From contig OY783213.1 in the NCBI GenBank assembly GCA_963678705.1, positions 17,364,451-17,428,450 of the forward strand: a stretch of 64,000 nucleotides of DNA, given 5' to 3'. The notes beneath the pieces are model-generated. The model searched no databases, had not been told where the DNA came from, and was given only the letters and a program-made list of their open reading frames with translations. The first letter of the stretch is position 1. Each line of letters starts with the position of its first letter. The position numbers and the translations under genes were made by a program. Of the stretch, positions 45,545-58,599 are shown one piece after another. The DNA is from Panorpa germanica (lineage: Eukaryota > Arthropoda > Insecta > Mecoptera > Panorpidae).

Positions 45545-48140
45545 TAACTTATTCTTTAAAGAGTTAAATTTGAAGTTAGAAGAAAAAAAATCAAGTCAAA
45601 TAGAACCTTCTTCAAGTCTGACCAATTAAACCTTCTAAAATCAAGAATGTGTTACAGATCGTAGGAGTCCTTTTGACGCATTAGATGTATTAATATTTTT
45701 TGAGGGGCTAATCATGACAGCATATTACTTATTTATCTTATCAGCTTTGATAGTTAAGTTTATATAAATAATTTAAATATATTAATTATGTCTTTTAATT
45801 TATCAATAAAATTTACAGAGTCTCATGGTCAGACTCCTAATAAATATATATATTTATATTAAAAATGTATTTCTATATAACTGAATGAAACTGCTAGAAA
45901 CTAGTATCAAAAATGCGGTCAAAACCGTAAAAATCGTTGATAGAATCTCGTAGAACAATGTCCTCCAATTGTTTGGATCAAATTGGCTGAAACCAACAAA
46001 TGGCGGTAAATATTGTTTACTTAATGTTATAGAATATCGATTTGTTTTTTAGAACATTTGGATGTCATTAGCTGTCGGACGTCATTCACTATTTTGAATC
46101 AAGTTCAGACTTGTGTAACTAAGCGTGGGATCTTCATGCTGACAGATTATAAATAACTTTACAAATTTCATCCGCATATTTCTGTCCTTAGTCAAGAAAA
46201 CGCATATAGTTGCATCATTTTCATGTCGAAACATTGACATTGTAAATTCTAATAGTTATTTTAAAACATATTAAAAATGTAATATTGACTTTTCTGTTTT
46301 GAAGCATAGTGGCGTTACTGCGGATCAAAATATGTTAGGGCCCTTTCGATTTATAAAGTTTCAATGAAATTGTCAAAAGAAATGTAGATATGATATTTTT
46401 ATTGCAGTAACTTACTGATTAATATACTTAAACGAATTGATTTGAACTGCTAAACGATAAAATATGATGCAAAAAATATGACAGATTGTTCATTTTCCTC
46501 TATTTCGTGTTATTAATACATAATATTAAATATATCTGTCAAAACCATTTGACATAATCCAAAATACATATAAAAAATATATTACAATTGCAGCCACTTG
46601 TCAAATATTTAAAAAAAACACTGAACTTAAATTTTTCAAACAAGCGCTTATTTGGTGAACCATACACAGGAAGTACTCGTACATACCATGCAGAATGCAG
46701 TGTTAAATATAGTTCAATGAATGAATGAATTTAAGAAATAACTAAAGTATGCAAAAAACGCGCGTCAAATGTCAGACAATATTTCAGAAAACAGTGTCAA
46801 AATAAAATAAGTAATTTATTGAGTGGTTGCAGTAAGTAACTATATATAACATTCAAATAAAAGTTTAAATATTAAAATTAAAACTGTGTAAATGACAATT
46901 GCTTAAAATATAAATAGAGATTCAGGTTGTCAAAGCAAAGCAATTGGGTTTATTGAACAGTTTAATATTTTGTAAGGAAACGAAAAGGTATGTAGTTATA
47001 CCCTGTTTAAAGATTATAATAGGCTAATGTGAACAGAACGTAAATAAGGTTGTTGTTTATACTATACTATTTAAGTAGCTTGATTGTGCCAAAAACTAGT
47101 CTTTGGAAGAGCGTCTAATGTGAATAAATATGGGTTAGAAGTGTCAAAAAAGAGGGTTCTTAATTTCAAGAGGTGTAGTGATGGGAAGCCTTTCTTATTG
47201 CAGATGTTTGACCGAATAGTTCTGCTATTTATTTACTGACCGGTTTATTTAAAACCGTTTTGCTTTATTCGTAAAGTATACTACAATCAGTACAGTGCTT
47301 ATTAAAAGAAGTTGTCAAAAACATTCTGAATATATAAAATGAAATTAGCAAACAAATTTAGCTAATTTATTAGAGTATCTAGAGTATAGTGCATACAAAC
47401 ATATTGTCATTATTCGATACAGTCACACCTTTTGTTTTGGATCTTATAAAAAATCTACTGTACCATTGTACATTTTATATCTGTTTTAATATAGCCAAAG
47501 CATGTACAAATCACGTGATATTAATTATACTACTTTTGATTAAAAAATAAGTAATAAACCGCACTTTGGAATTTCATAGTATCAGATTTATGAGATAAAT
47601 AGCTATAAACAAATTTGTTGCAGTTTTGCGTTTAAGAAGATTAATTAGAAGACATTCCTGTTTTTAATATTATGCAATAGACCATAAAGCTTGCAATAAA
47701 CAAAATACCTGAGGTATATTTATAGCTTGTTTAAAGTATTTTGCTAAACGTTAATAAACAAGTAATGTATTAACGTGTAACTATTTGCAAATGATACGTA
47801 ACAGTAGATAAATGATATATGTTTTTGAGTTATAAACAAATGCTTGAACGAACACACACACACACAAATATTGCTAATGAAGAAAGATGTATCTGTATAA
47901 CTTAAGAACGTTGTTGTGCTACAGCTTCAACGGTAGGGTAGAATCTTATACATTTTAGTACAATTATGCAGGATATTATTAACTTTGAAGTCGATTGACT
48001 GTTCCAGATTCGAGATAAATTTAATCAAAGTTCGAATCATTTGCAATGTAATGAGAGTAAACAGTAAATACATTTTACGTGTTATTAAAAAAAAACCAAA
48101 TAGGTAGATTTTTAATAAATACGGCTAGGAACAGAGAGAG
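45545..48140. other. AT-rich intergenic DNA, nothing recognised
   Basis: No exon, RNA gene or clear repeat was seen apart from a short (CA)n tract at 47852-47866. Confidence 0.45.
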
Positions 48141-48145
48141 GACTT

Positions 48146-48438
48146 TCCCGAGTGGTGACCGGGTGTGAAAGAATAGTCGCAATGTTGCTCATGCATGTCG
48201 TAAAAGGCGACTAAAATGGGTACCCAGTGCCTGGGGGTATAGCTGGGCACCCTGCCCCTGTGGATTATATCAGGGGACTGGTCCTCCAGACTGGGTGTTG
48301 GGCGTGGTGCTAACAATGCAACCCCGTGAAAAAACCTTATTACGAAATCTCAAGTAATTAAATCATTCGGAAAAAATTCTTGAGAAGGCCAGGGCCCACC
48401 CAGGGCTGTCGAGCCATTGAAGAAGAAGAAGAAGAAGT
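48146..48438 (+). repeat. SINE-like repeat with (GAA)n tail, copy 3
   Basis: Same body as at 32251 and 40853, slightly more diverged (for example a Cys-for-Trp difference in the minus-strand shadow frame). It ends in five or more GAA units. No tRNA-like head precedes it. Confidence 0.9.
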
Positions 48439-48699
48439 AGTGCGAAACATAACTACACATGTGGTTTATATACAAATAATTATTTACCAGTGTGAGAGCA
48501 CTCTTAATCATATTGTAGCACGACAACATTCTTAATACAAGAAAACCTACCGCAAGTGCGTCATTACATGTTTGCGCGCGTCGTTTTAAATATAATAATA
48601 TGAAAACTTCTTAGTTATAAAAAAACAAAAATATAATTGTTAATTTTTTGGCAACACATAACGTTGCCAAAATTAGGAAAGCGTTGTCATGAAATTAAG

Positions 48700-48870
48700 A
48701 TTGAATACATAAAGACAGGCGTCGGTCGGGTTGTTGTACATCGTCTCCCAGCATCCCAGCATCCCGGCAAGGCAAGGCGCGACGTCCCAACGCCCCGATT
48801 CCCCGGAGATCGAGATGCGAACTTGTCGAATGTGCGAATGACAGTTTCGACGTCATATCCGCCTTAGATC
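48700..48870. promoter_or_regulatory. GC- and CpG-rich patch, possible promoter
   Basis: This is one of the few GC-rich stretches in the right half of the window, with GCGCGACGTCC, CGCCCCGATTCCCCGG and short CAGCATCC repeats. Open frames on both strands are expected from its composition and have no recognisable product. It precedes the candidate first exon at 49053 by about 200 bases. Confidence 0.3.
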
Positions 48871-49052
48871 TGAATGTGATGTTGTACACAAAACCAACGC
48901 AATTCCCGAAATTGCAATTTTAAATAAACTTAAAATCTAAAATTGAATTCTATTATTAACTCGTCACAATGAAACTATTTAGATTAAAGTACTGTGTGGT
49001 TATTCTGACGTTGGATTCCTGGAAATAGACTACACGAGAGTCTAGTGGTCAA

Positions 49053-49106
49053 ATGACTCTTCAGAGAAGAAAGCCGTGGGAAGATGAAGATGCCTTTTAC
49101 AGTGAT
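49053..49106 (+). CDS. Candidate first coding exon of an unrecognised gene
   Basis: ATG in acceptable context (TCAAATGA) opens MTLQRRKPWEDEDAFYSD and reaches a possible donor, GAT|GTAAAT, at 49107. Codon use looks coding-like and contrasts with the low-complexity continuation after the donor (43 codons in all). It follows a CpG-rich patch at 48700-48870. I do not recognise the peptide and found no downstream exon that clearly joins it, so it may belong to a gene with exons I missed, or be chance. Confidence 0.25.
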
Positions 49107-49558
49107 GTAAATGTGAACAAAAATAACAAACATTCATTTTTAAAGCTAATTTTTTATACTGGTTCACAAACAACAAAATCTAACTGAACAAACATTTAGA
49201 TATTTTTTCAATGGGCTTGTAAATCATGTCAATAAAACTGTACTATACATTGATAAAATTTGTTATCACAACTTTAAATATCCTATTAATAAGTCGCAAT
49301 AGTATTAGAGATATTAACAATTATAATAGTCATTTTTGACTCTTCAATCATTAAAGGAATCCAAAGTTATAAGAAATAAGTTCGTTTGTATTGTTGCATA
49401 CGGTTCCTACCAGCTTCTGGTCCATGAATTCCATCTCTTACCATACAACAGAGTGTAAAAGAGATGTATGTTAGATGGATACTTCTGGCTGGGTCGTACA
49501 AGCCGTGAAGATTAATATTATAAATGTTATAATCAAATGAATATAATCTCGATCACTT

Positions 49559-49625
49559 CCCAGTAAAGATTTTGGAGTCAATTTGACATCGTATTGAAGA
49601 TGCGTATGTTTTTTTATCATGAAGC
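49559..49625 (+). repeat. CCCAGTAAAC repeat family, copy 3
   Basis: CCCAGTAAAGATTTTGGAGT followed by CAATTTGACATCGTATTGAA and GATGCGTATG matches copy 2 at 35750. No inverted right end was found nearby. Confidence 0.7.
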
Positions 49626-49689
49626 AATCTATAATAGTCGAGAGATAATACGCAAGATCTATATACTCGAACATAGCTAGTAACACATA

Positions 49690-51200
49690 CTTAGCTACAC
49701 CTATACGTTTGTTTTGAATGAACAGGTACGATCTATTTGGACGTATGAAAGAACGTTGAATTACGTCAGAAGCTACAAATTTTTGGCCGCAGATTACTTT
49801 TTGAAATTGTTTTGTCTAAAACTTTTCTATTAATAAACAATGATAAGCTAAGAGGGGAGTAATACTTTGTTGCAAACCATTATTGGAAAGCTTCACATAC
49901 ATTCACTGTAAAAAATTATTTATCGGTCTCAAAAGCTTATTTCTAGCTAGCTATAAGCTTATCAGCTTTCGTATAAAAGCAGAGAATATATCAAATTATT
50001 TATTTCGATTTTATGTTTTAGTCATACTTAAGACTTCAGCGAGGATGAGGTTTGAATAAAATATTTATAGTTTTCTAAATTTTGTTATAATTCATTAGTT
50101 TCATTTTAAAAAGCAAATGCAGTAGGGCACTGGTTATGTCAAACCCGTTTATGGACATTTTTTCTTTATTTCAACCAGACAGATCATTTCGTTGTTTGGG
50201 TAAAGTCTTTGAAAAAAACACAAAATTTGAAGTGATACTCCAGACCTTTTGTATAAATCAGTTGGTGATAGTTTTAAAAATCAAATTACCTTTCTTAGTT
50301 CCCTCATATTTTCCAGGAATATATTTTTAAATAACTTAAAGTTGTCCTAAATATTTTAGATGTTGCATAAGACTATAAGATAAACTTATTAATTTATCTC
50401 TGTTTTTAATATTTTCATATTTATTATTAAATTTTTCTATATGACATTTTTTTTAAATTTTAAATTTAAAAGAATTTTTATATTTTACATATTTAAGTTA
50501 TTTTGTTACATTTAAAAAAATATATTTTTGAATTGCTAATTTGTTTTATAAGTATCACAGACGTATTTATAAACCCATGTATCATCAGATATTAAAATCA
50601 GTAAGTAAAATATTTATGATTTATTATTCACGCGTACTCATAAATATGGAAACCATTTAATAATAATTGTATTAATATATAGTGTTTATAAGTAGCATGG
50701 GTGTTACGACGCCATTTGCCACATCTTTCAATACATTTTACCGATTGCCACACGACATAAATATCTAACTTAACGGCGCCTGCCGTCGGCGTCGTTTTCC
50801 AACAGCTGTGTCTCTTGTTATAATTTATGAATATCGAAGCCCACTCAAGGGCAAATTATTATTTTAATTATATGTTTGATGATAGTTCTATTAAGCATAT
50901 ACCTTACCATTTATTATTGAAACGATGACGTATTTTTCATATAAAACTGTCCAATGCCGTACTATAATTTCTCTTCAAATGATTATTAATTTGATACCGC
51001 ACGCTAAAAAAGTAATATGCATATATATAACTTTAAATTTAAATTTTGTTTTTAAAGGAAACAAGTGATATTTTTATCTTTTTGAAATTTACTATTTTAT
51101 TTTGTACTGTTTTGACTTTACGTTCATCGAAATAGATTGACAAAGAATTTTTGTCTTTAAAATAATTGTAATGCGTTAAAAATATTTCCTAGTGTTCAGT
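49690..51200. other. AT-rich intergenic DNA, nothing recognised
   Basis: No supported exon, RNA gene or repeat family member was seen here. Confidence 0.4.
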
Positions 51201-51211
51201 CAGTGTTATGG

Positions 51212-51480
51212 TTAATCAATCAATCATCTTGGCGCTACAGGCTTTGTGGGGTCCTGGCCTCCTTTAAGTTTTTTCTTATTGTCCGCCTTCATTTTCCAAT
51301 TCCTTACACCTATCTTCTTAAGACCTCTTCCACTTGTTCTTTCTATCTAGCCCGTGGTCTTTCACGTGATCTTGCATCCCCTGGGTTTCCTTCCATCAGT
51401 TTCTTAGCGGTTTTCTTTCCATACATTCTTTCTACACGTCCTAACCTTTGTAGCTTTTCTCCTAACATCTGTATTGCTTA
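51212..51480 (-). mobile_element. RTE-like LINE 3' end, degraded
   Basis: On the minus strand a frame reads LQRLGRVERMYGKKTAKKLM, then GNPGDARSRERPRAR, then a stop. This is the C-terminal pattern of RTE-type LINE reverse transcriptases (LxWxGHVxRM...G.R..GRPR.RW). It ends with a GATTGATTGATT tail at 51212-51224, the short tandem 3' tail typical of such elements. Further stops and frameshifts show it is dead. Confidence 0.65.
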
Positions 51481-51484
51481 TGGC

Positions 51485-54400
51485 CACTATGGTATAATCT
51501 ATGTGGTAAAAGTTTTCCCTTATTTTGCCTAATATTAGGTTGATAGCGTGTAAATTCTCATAGCTAATTAAAAGAAACCCGCCAATATCTGTAAATTGGC
51601 TCTTTATGCCATCCATTTTCTGAAATTACATTCTTCTGAACTTTAAACCCCTGCAATTTATCTATTTCTATATTTATAGAGTCACTTTTCAAATTTAGAA
51701 TATAATTTTTTAACTTTTTGATTTTATTTTGACGTTAAGTTAGTTACAAAGCTTACAAAACTGAAAGAAATCGCGGACAAGCTAAACGATGAGGTGTCCA
51801 GTAGTTTCAAGAGATCTATCCTTTTAATGGGATTGTTTGTTGTCCTCTAGTTCTACTCCTGCGGCAAATAAAGTTAATCCAGCTAGGATATTTACGTTTT
51901 AGTTGCTCCTGTTACAAAACTATTTACTGGTGTTAGATAAACCATAACCCTGTCTCTGGCACCGGTATAAAAAGTTTTATTTTTATATAAAACATAAAAG
52001 TAGCAAGTAATTGCAAAAAAATGTGAAGTATGTTATGAGTAGCATCTTTTACCAGATGTGATGTGTTACACAATGTTGACAATTTGAGGTACGTAAATGT
52101 GCTCATAGATATTCACATAGATCAAAGTCTAATCGTCACACAAGAATTTCCAGAATTCAATTTACATATTCTTGAAAGTATTTCATGTTCCTTAAATAGT
52201 TTAATAGCTCTTAAGCTGGTAGTTTGTAACAGCTGATTGCAGTTAGGTCAGATGCCGTGAAAATGTTACGTACGTAGTGGAATGACGTCATCGTAATAAA
52301 ATATTTACATATGCAAATGCTCTTCAAAACATTTACCGTTGGAAATATTTATAGGGAAATATGGTAGAATGGACACACGCTTTAAAGAGATTCCTAAACG
52401 TAATTCCTATTTAAATATTTTATAACAAGTTTACAGAAAAGATTAATTTGTACAATTAGTACCATTGCTTAAAGTTTGTAAATTTGTTGCTGCTACAAAT
52501 ACTACGGTTGCCACAAAATTTAAACCAGCGAAGCAATCTGTCTTCAGTTTTCTTGGGAAACTGAACTTGGCAACTATTTATACGAGTATAATGAAAATAC
52601 GAATGACATCAAATTGGTGTAGTCATATGAAATGGAACTTACTGTCTGTGCGATTATTCATGTTTAATGTTTTTTGGCTACAATTAGACACTTTTTGAAA
52701 TGTAGATATATTTACAAACAAATCATTGCTTAAGGGACTCGTCTGATGTTAGCGCATCTAAAACTAAAGTCGGTCTAATAAGAACTTGTATGTACTTGTA
52801 CACAGAGTCGGAGTAGAGATGGCAATTGAGATGGCGATGAGATATTACTTTCTAAAAGATATATTAAAGCTGTTCGGCTCCAAAACCTTACATTTCATAC
52901 TTCTTAAGAAATTTGCTAGATGAATTGGGTAAAATATCAAGCCACTTAAGACCTAGGGCATCAAGGGCATAGGTGGACTATCTGAGCATAGGTAGTTCCA
53001 GCTCAGGACATCAAATTGAGGTTCATTCAGGACAATTAGATCCGGCACAGTGTCTTAAAATAATATATAGCATTTCCGTGATAAAATACCATATCGTAAT
53101 TAACATTTGCTCCATTAGGCATAACATTCTTTCGCCTTAATTCACAGACTACATTTTATTTGATTACATAAAACATTTTACATTCTTCATATCAAGCTTC
53201 ATCTCTCCTGTCATTCATTTCTCTTCGCTAAAATGTCTGCTAAACAAAATCTGATAATCTAATATGACTTATACTTTCAAGAATATCTTTCATGTTTACG
53301 CTGGAAACTTTTCACACCACCCTCGTCTTCATATATTTTGAAATAACAAGACCACTAATAAAAACGTCAGTGAAATCGAGTAAAAAAAACAAAAATAGTT
53401 TCAATAACAGCCAACAACGTAGCAGTAATATATCTGCTGTAAAGTATTGCAACGTTAATTAGTGAAATGAAAATCATCCTATAATTTACAATAAAAGAAT
53501 CGTGAATATAATTTAAATAAAGTCTGTCTTGAAGTCAGTACGGGCACATCCTGTCACAACAAAACCTTGGGTAATTTCCGAGATCCGTTTGATCTTTTTG
53601 TTGCTACAACGCTACGTTAACCTCGAGACCTTGAGCGTTGAGTTAAGTTAGTCCTAATGCTAGTCAGCCTAGTGCCCCAGTCCCGACTTGAGAATTCGAC
53701 TTAAATTGACCTCAACTTCACAGCGTTAGTGACGATTTTACGAGGCTGATAGGACATAAAACGCGAACATGCTTGAAATATATGTTGGTTCGGAGAATGT
53801 TTATGATGTTTTGAATTATATTTGTTATTTTAAATGGCGCCACCTTGCCGTCGGAAATGGAATTATAAAAAATATTTTTTATTGGCGGGAAGCCCATAAC
53901 ATAAACTATATTTTAGATAAAATGTAAATAGTTGATGAATGCAGTAATGGTGCAATAAATGGTGACTCAATGACCATAATCACCAAGATCGATGGAGCGT
54001 TTACAGGTGTGCTCGGATGAAACGCATTGACTTTATTGAATTGAACATAGAAGAGAAGAAAGGCGTACAAGACAACAAATCAGATCGGCAAGCATTTGAT
54101 CGTTTGATGCGACCAATACCAGCCTATGAACGCATCCCATACTAGTCTGATTACGAATATGATATTTAACAGACAAAACTTCATGCAGTACAAAATTCGA
54201 TTAACTCGTCACATTACATCTCCCTCCTTATACCTATAACAGGATACGTCTGTGTGTACATCAAGTCGTGAGATGTGGCACTAACAAAATAATATTATTT
54301 TTTCCAGATCTGTTAAATTTGGTCAAGGTTGTTTAGCAAATATGCTTTTGAATAAATAAACAATTCAAGATACTTTGAATTAAATATAGAAGTTAGAACG

Positions 54401-55620
54401 AGAGGTTAAATAGGTTTTGTTGATATAGTTCTGAAGTCTGAAACATTTTCAATATCAACACGTTACATTCAACAGATTGAACTCGACGCTGATTTTGTAA
54501 GGGAGCAGTGCCGAATTCATGAAAAAGTTAGCATGATCCCTAATGAAAAGCTTTCTGTTTTAGTCATCCCAATTTCTGTACCGCATCTAAAGAACTTTCA
54601 CTTCAAAAGTATAACTAAAATATGAAAGAAAGAAATGTGCAGATATAGGTGTAGTAAAGGAAGTCAAAAATTGAACAAGTCAAATACAATCAGAGATATA
54701 ATGCGGAAAATGGAGATTATGTTGTATTTCAGAAAAGAGAACAATAAAGATAGAAGAAGAATCGCCAGATTTATTCAGAGATGTAAACAGATATTAGGAA
54801 GATAGTGAGAGAAGGTCTTGCAGATTGCGTAAGCAGGTATAGCAGACACTGGATGATATGAAAGAATATGATGTCGAAAGGAGAAGAGAAAGTAAAGTAG
54901 ATATCAAAAGGACATTCCAATGATGAGATCCTTAAATAAATAAGATCTAAAATATGAATGCAACAAAGGGTTTAATGTCACATTTAGATTCGGCACTGCT
55001 TATGAAGGATATTTATATCATGAGCAATGTAACAGGAATGTCATTTCAAAATTATAATTGCATATGCGACGCAAAATGTCTACGTACGAGTAGAACTATA
55101 TAAAGGTACTTGTACGACTGTCCGTGTTCGTGCCCGCGGAATCCTTGTGCCAGATTATAACAATCCTGATCATGCAGCTACGAGCTGATGTTGAAGAGTT
55201 CAACTTTTATACATTCTAGAAAAATCTATGAGACAAGGAGCAAGGTCATTCACTGCTTTAGAAAATTCCTTCGAACCTACTAAATGATTCACATATTCTG
55301 GTTTAATGCTGATTCTAAAATTTGTATAATCTTGTTTTAGTCAGGAAAATCAATCCGTCGTTAAAAGGAAAAAGAAGATTTATATTTTTTTTATTAATAT
55401 AAAGTTAATATTATTATCTACAAAAAAAGTCTGTGTAAAATTGTTATAGAAATCATAATTTTCAAGATAAATAAAATAAACTGATAACACATTTTTAAGA
55501 TAGCGGCAGAATGAAGACGCCTTTTACTCCGAAAATTGCAACAAAAAATTTGCTACCAAGATTCAACTGATTGATGTCGAATTTCTGTGAGTTGATTGAT
55601 ATTTGTACTCGTAGTTTCAA
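51485..55620. other. Intergenic DNA, nothing firmly recognised
   Basis: Mostly AT-rich. A purine-rich stretch at about 54600-54900 has the feel of a LINE fragment but was not convincing. No gene exon was recognised. Confidence 0.4.
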
Positions 55621-56154
55621 TATACAGGGTGGCCACAGACTACTACTTCTTTTAATCATTAGGTTTACGCGTGCTCTGCAGTAATTTCTGTCTACATGAG
55701 TGCGTGGCAACTAGATGAATGACGGCTGACGCAACACACGCCTAAAGAAAATCGTCACATTATTTGCGAGCGACCTTTGGATCCTCATTTTGATTTGTAT
55801 TGTCTTACTCTACTATTAATACTTTGACAGTGTGCTATTGAAACAAAAATAAAATTAATAAAAAATACTTGACGGAATTTTTTTATTCTTGGAGCGTGTC
55901 CAAAATATGGCCACAGGAGTTAATCTTCACAGATAATACATAAAATAAATATACTTTAAACAAATTTATTGAGTAAACAAATTTATTTACATAAAAATAT
56001 TCTGCTGTAGTATTATCTAATAGGTGGTCATTAGTATTAGTGAAAACGTTTTAAGGGGTTAGCCCACCCTGAGATTTTCATAAAAACTAATTTTTCATAG
56101 ATTTATTAACCTATAGCCTATATAACCTATAGTTCGTAGCCAAAGTTATGGATT

Positions 56155-56579
56155 TTTATCTTGGTATTGACACACCCAATCGCAATCGTGGAATCCATCG
56201 CACAGATAGCTTTTTCATAATCAGCATTTCTTAACCCGCTTAGTTGAGATGCCTACAGCCTCAACCACCTCACGTACTTTCATTCTCCGATCGTCCAATA
56301 TCATTCCATGAATTCTATCGACTATTTCTAGCGTGTCGACCTCTTTTGGGCGATCTGAACTTTCGGCGTCAGTTGTGCTGGTACGACCACGACGGAACTC
56401 AGTAAACCACCACAGTTTTTACCATTGAAATAGATGGTGCAGAGTCCTCAAAGTATTTATTCTTTCTTTACATTGATTACTAGTACAAAGTTGTAAATCG
56501 ATTGTCATTTTAGTACACTGTTGCTATCTATATCTAACTATATAACCATGAAGTAATGTTTCACCTCAAACCTTTCCAT
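56155..56579 (-). mobile_element. Mariner transposase relic (N-terminal part)
   Basis: The minus strand starts with an ATG at 56579-56577 followed by ERFEVKHYF, like the MEKFEV start of mariner transposases. After frameshifts it reads WFTEFRRGRTSTTDAESSD and RPKEVDTLEIVDRIHGMIL, then DDRRMKVREVVEAVGISTKR. This is the helix-turn-helix DNA-binding region. Then come a stop and LSVRWIPR, the start of the linker to the catalytic domain. The DDE/DDD catalytic part is not recognisable. The element is a pseudogene. Confidence 0.8.
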
Positions 56580-57768
56580 GGTTTAGGATATAGTTTTTTT
56601 TTATCTTTTTTTACAAAGACAATGTTTTAGTTGTAAACTGAGAATGTTATGACATTTTCAGATAATAAATCTTCTTTTGGAGACAATACTCAAATTACAT
56701 AAGAAAGATTTGCTTTTGACTCGTCTGTACGGAGCAGGTGTCTTTCAAGTAGAACTGACATGACAAGCTGACTAAGACGTTTATTTATATCCATTCTGTT
56801 AATTACTTTACCGCGCTAAAACACAACAGACGCGGCTCTTTCCAAAGCTTGCTTAGACTGCTTAGACGGCTGATGCTTAGATTATTTTTAATAAATGACG
56901 ACATTGTTGTTACTATCATCATAGCTAAATATTCTAAAAAATTAACATATCTTTACGCTTAACTGTTTTCAGTGTTTTCAGAACGTCTACAAATTCCATA
57001 TAAATATTTTGGCGCGGATCCGAAGAATTGGAGAATTGCCAACATTATAATTACGACAGTAGAGAACTTCGAGGAGGAGGAACGTGGAGTCCCTAGAACG
57101 AGTCATCGCAGCTGATGAAACTACGCTCCACGTAGACGCTGTTGGTGAGTTAGGCATGTCACACACTGTAAGCGTATTTAAGCGACGGCTAATTTGGACG
57201 TAAATCGGCAGCTAGAACTTGTAAAGCCGACTCATGTGTTCCCGAGTCGACATTTTACCTATCCTAATCCTAAAATGAATCTTTGCTCCTCTTGTCATCC
57301 TAAAAATAGTTAAGTGAACCTCGACTATCCTAAACGTTATTATATGACCCTCGACTGATCCAAAATGAAACCATGATCCTCGTCTTATTTTAATTCAACT
57401 AACACAATTATCTTAAACTTGTGTACCGGAGTTGTTTTGCACTAACATAATTTATCATGAGAGCAAAGTTTTCTTTATTTTTATCGATACACCACTGTTA
57501 TGAAATGGATCCCGAAATGGTATATCACTTCTAGTCTCCGACGACTGAATTCATTTACTCAATTACATTAGGGATAGATTTAACGTTGTACCATGCGTTT
57601 GGTTAAAATTCAGAAATTCGGCTCCAATGTTAGAGGTACGTAACGCCCGTATTCGGACGGCGTTCTCGCTTGCAGTGTGCGAGGTTCATTATATTTACAG
57701 GGTTCGGAAAGTGTGCGACATGCCTTAAATTTAGAAAAACAACAAACTGTACAACGCGTGATAGTCCC

Positions 57769-57797
57769 TGTGCCCCGTGCCCCGTGCCCCGTGCCAG
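57769..57797 (+). repeat. Short tandem GTGCCCC repeat
   Basis: Three full GTGCCCC units and a partial fourth. The open frame across it is explained by its composition. Confidence 0.8.
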
Positions 57798-58129
57798 GCC
57801 CGTCACTACGAATGTACGTATTATTTTACTCCGTAGTATGAGACTTTTAAGATAACAGTTTATTGTTGACAGGAACAGCGGGCTATCATTTCAATAACGC
57901 TACTCTTAGTTTATTTTACTCTATAAATATTATGCTGAATGTTGTAACTATGCGAAAAAATAAAAACGTTTTTATAGAACTCTTATAGTTACTACACAGC
58001 AAACAAATTATTTATATAGATAGATATAGATTAACACCCTTGATAAACTCCACGTATTACAATGAATTTAATACCAAAAAAGTTCATATTTTATTTATAT
58101 CCCAATAAACATTTTCAGACTTCATTTTT

Positions 58130-58440
58130 CACTGTCCTGCCTTTTACCTCTATCACTCTGTTCTGGTTTTTCACTTACTCCCTCTAATTACTTTTACCAT
58201 CCATTTGTTTCCTTCCTTTCCCCCTTTTAATAGCCGTTCCACCTTCCTACTGTTGGCCACCCTGTCCACACAATCATGCCTTATGTGCTCCAGTGTCTCC
58301 ACCTGTGCTTTGCACACCCTACACTTTCTTTCTTCTCCGTCCACCCAGCATCTACTTCCATTTTCTTCGTTCCCCAATTTAAATCTCGCTGTTCTTCTAA
58401 CAATCTTCAGGTCACTCTCCTTTCCTCTCATATACTCTTA
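58130..58440 (-). mobile_element. LINE ORF2 C-terminal fragment with intact zinc knuckle
   Basis: An open frame from 58431 to 58171 reads ARFKLGNEENGSRCW, then CRVCKAQVETLEHIRHDC and LLKGGKEGNKWMVKV. It is the same C-terminal domain as in the LINE at 2.4-2.7 kb, but here the C-x2-C-x...-H-x4-C knuckle is complete. Upstream domains are absent. The fragment ends about 160 bases before the unknown ORF at 58600. Confidence 0.85.
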
Positions 58441-58599
58441 TGTTTTATTAATAAGGCGCATTAATTTTCCTTTAATAATAAATGTAATAAACTTAACTAA
58501 TAAGTTTAGGTGGCTCTATTAATTTTGTTTAGCTTAACTTAATGTTACAATTGTTCTAGGTATTAGAGCAAGTTAGAATTCTCGTTATTTTCTGGAGAA

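Noticed and set aside
48637..48867. 76-codon frame across the CpG-rich patch
   Set aside because: GC-rich DNA lacks stops by composition, and the opposite strand is open too; more likely promoter or non-coding exon sequence.
54600..54960. Purine-rich LINE-like fragment (a frame with RRRIARF)
   Set aside because: The similarity to the LINE C-terminus is limited to a few residues and the order of motifs could not be followed.
55495..55710. 71-codon minus-strand frame next to TATACAGGGTGGCCACAG
   Set aside because: No recognisable domain. The CAGGGTGGCCACAG end looks like a transposon terminus, but no partner end was found, so neither is listed as a feature.
57670..57855. Cys- and Pro-rich 61-codon frame
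   Set aside because: It is produced by the GTGCCCC tandem repeat; no conserved cysteine pattern outside it.
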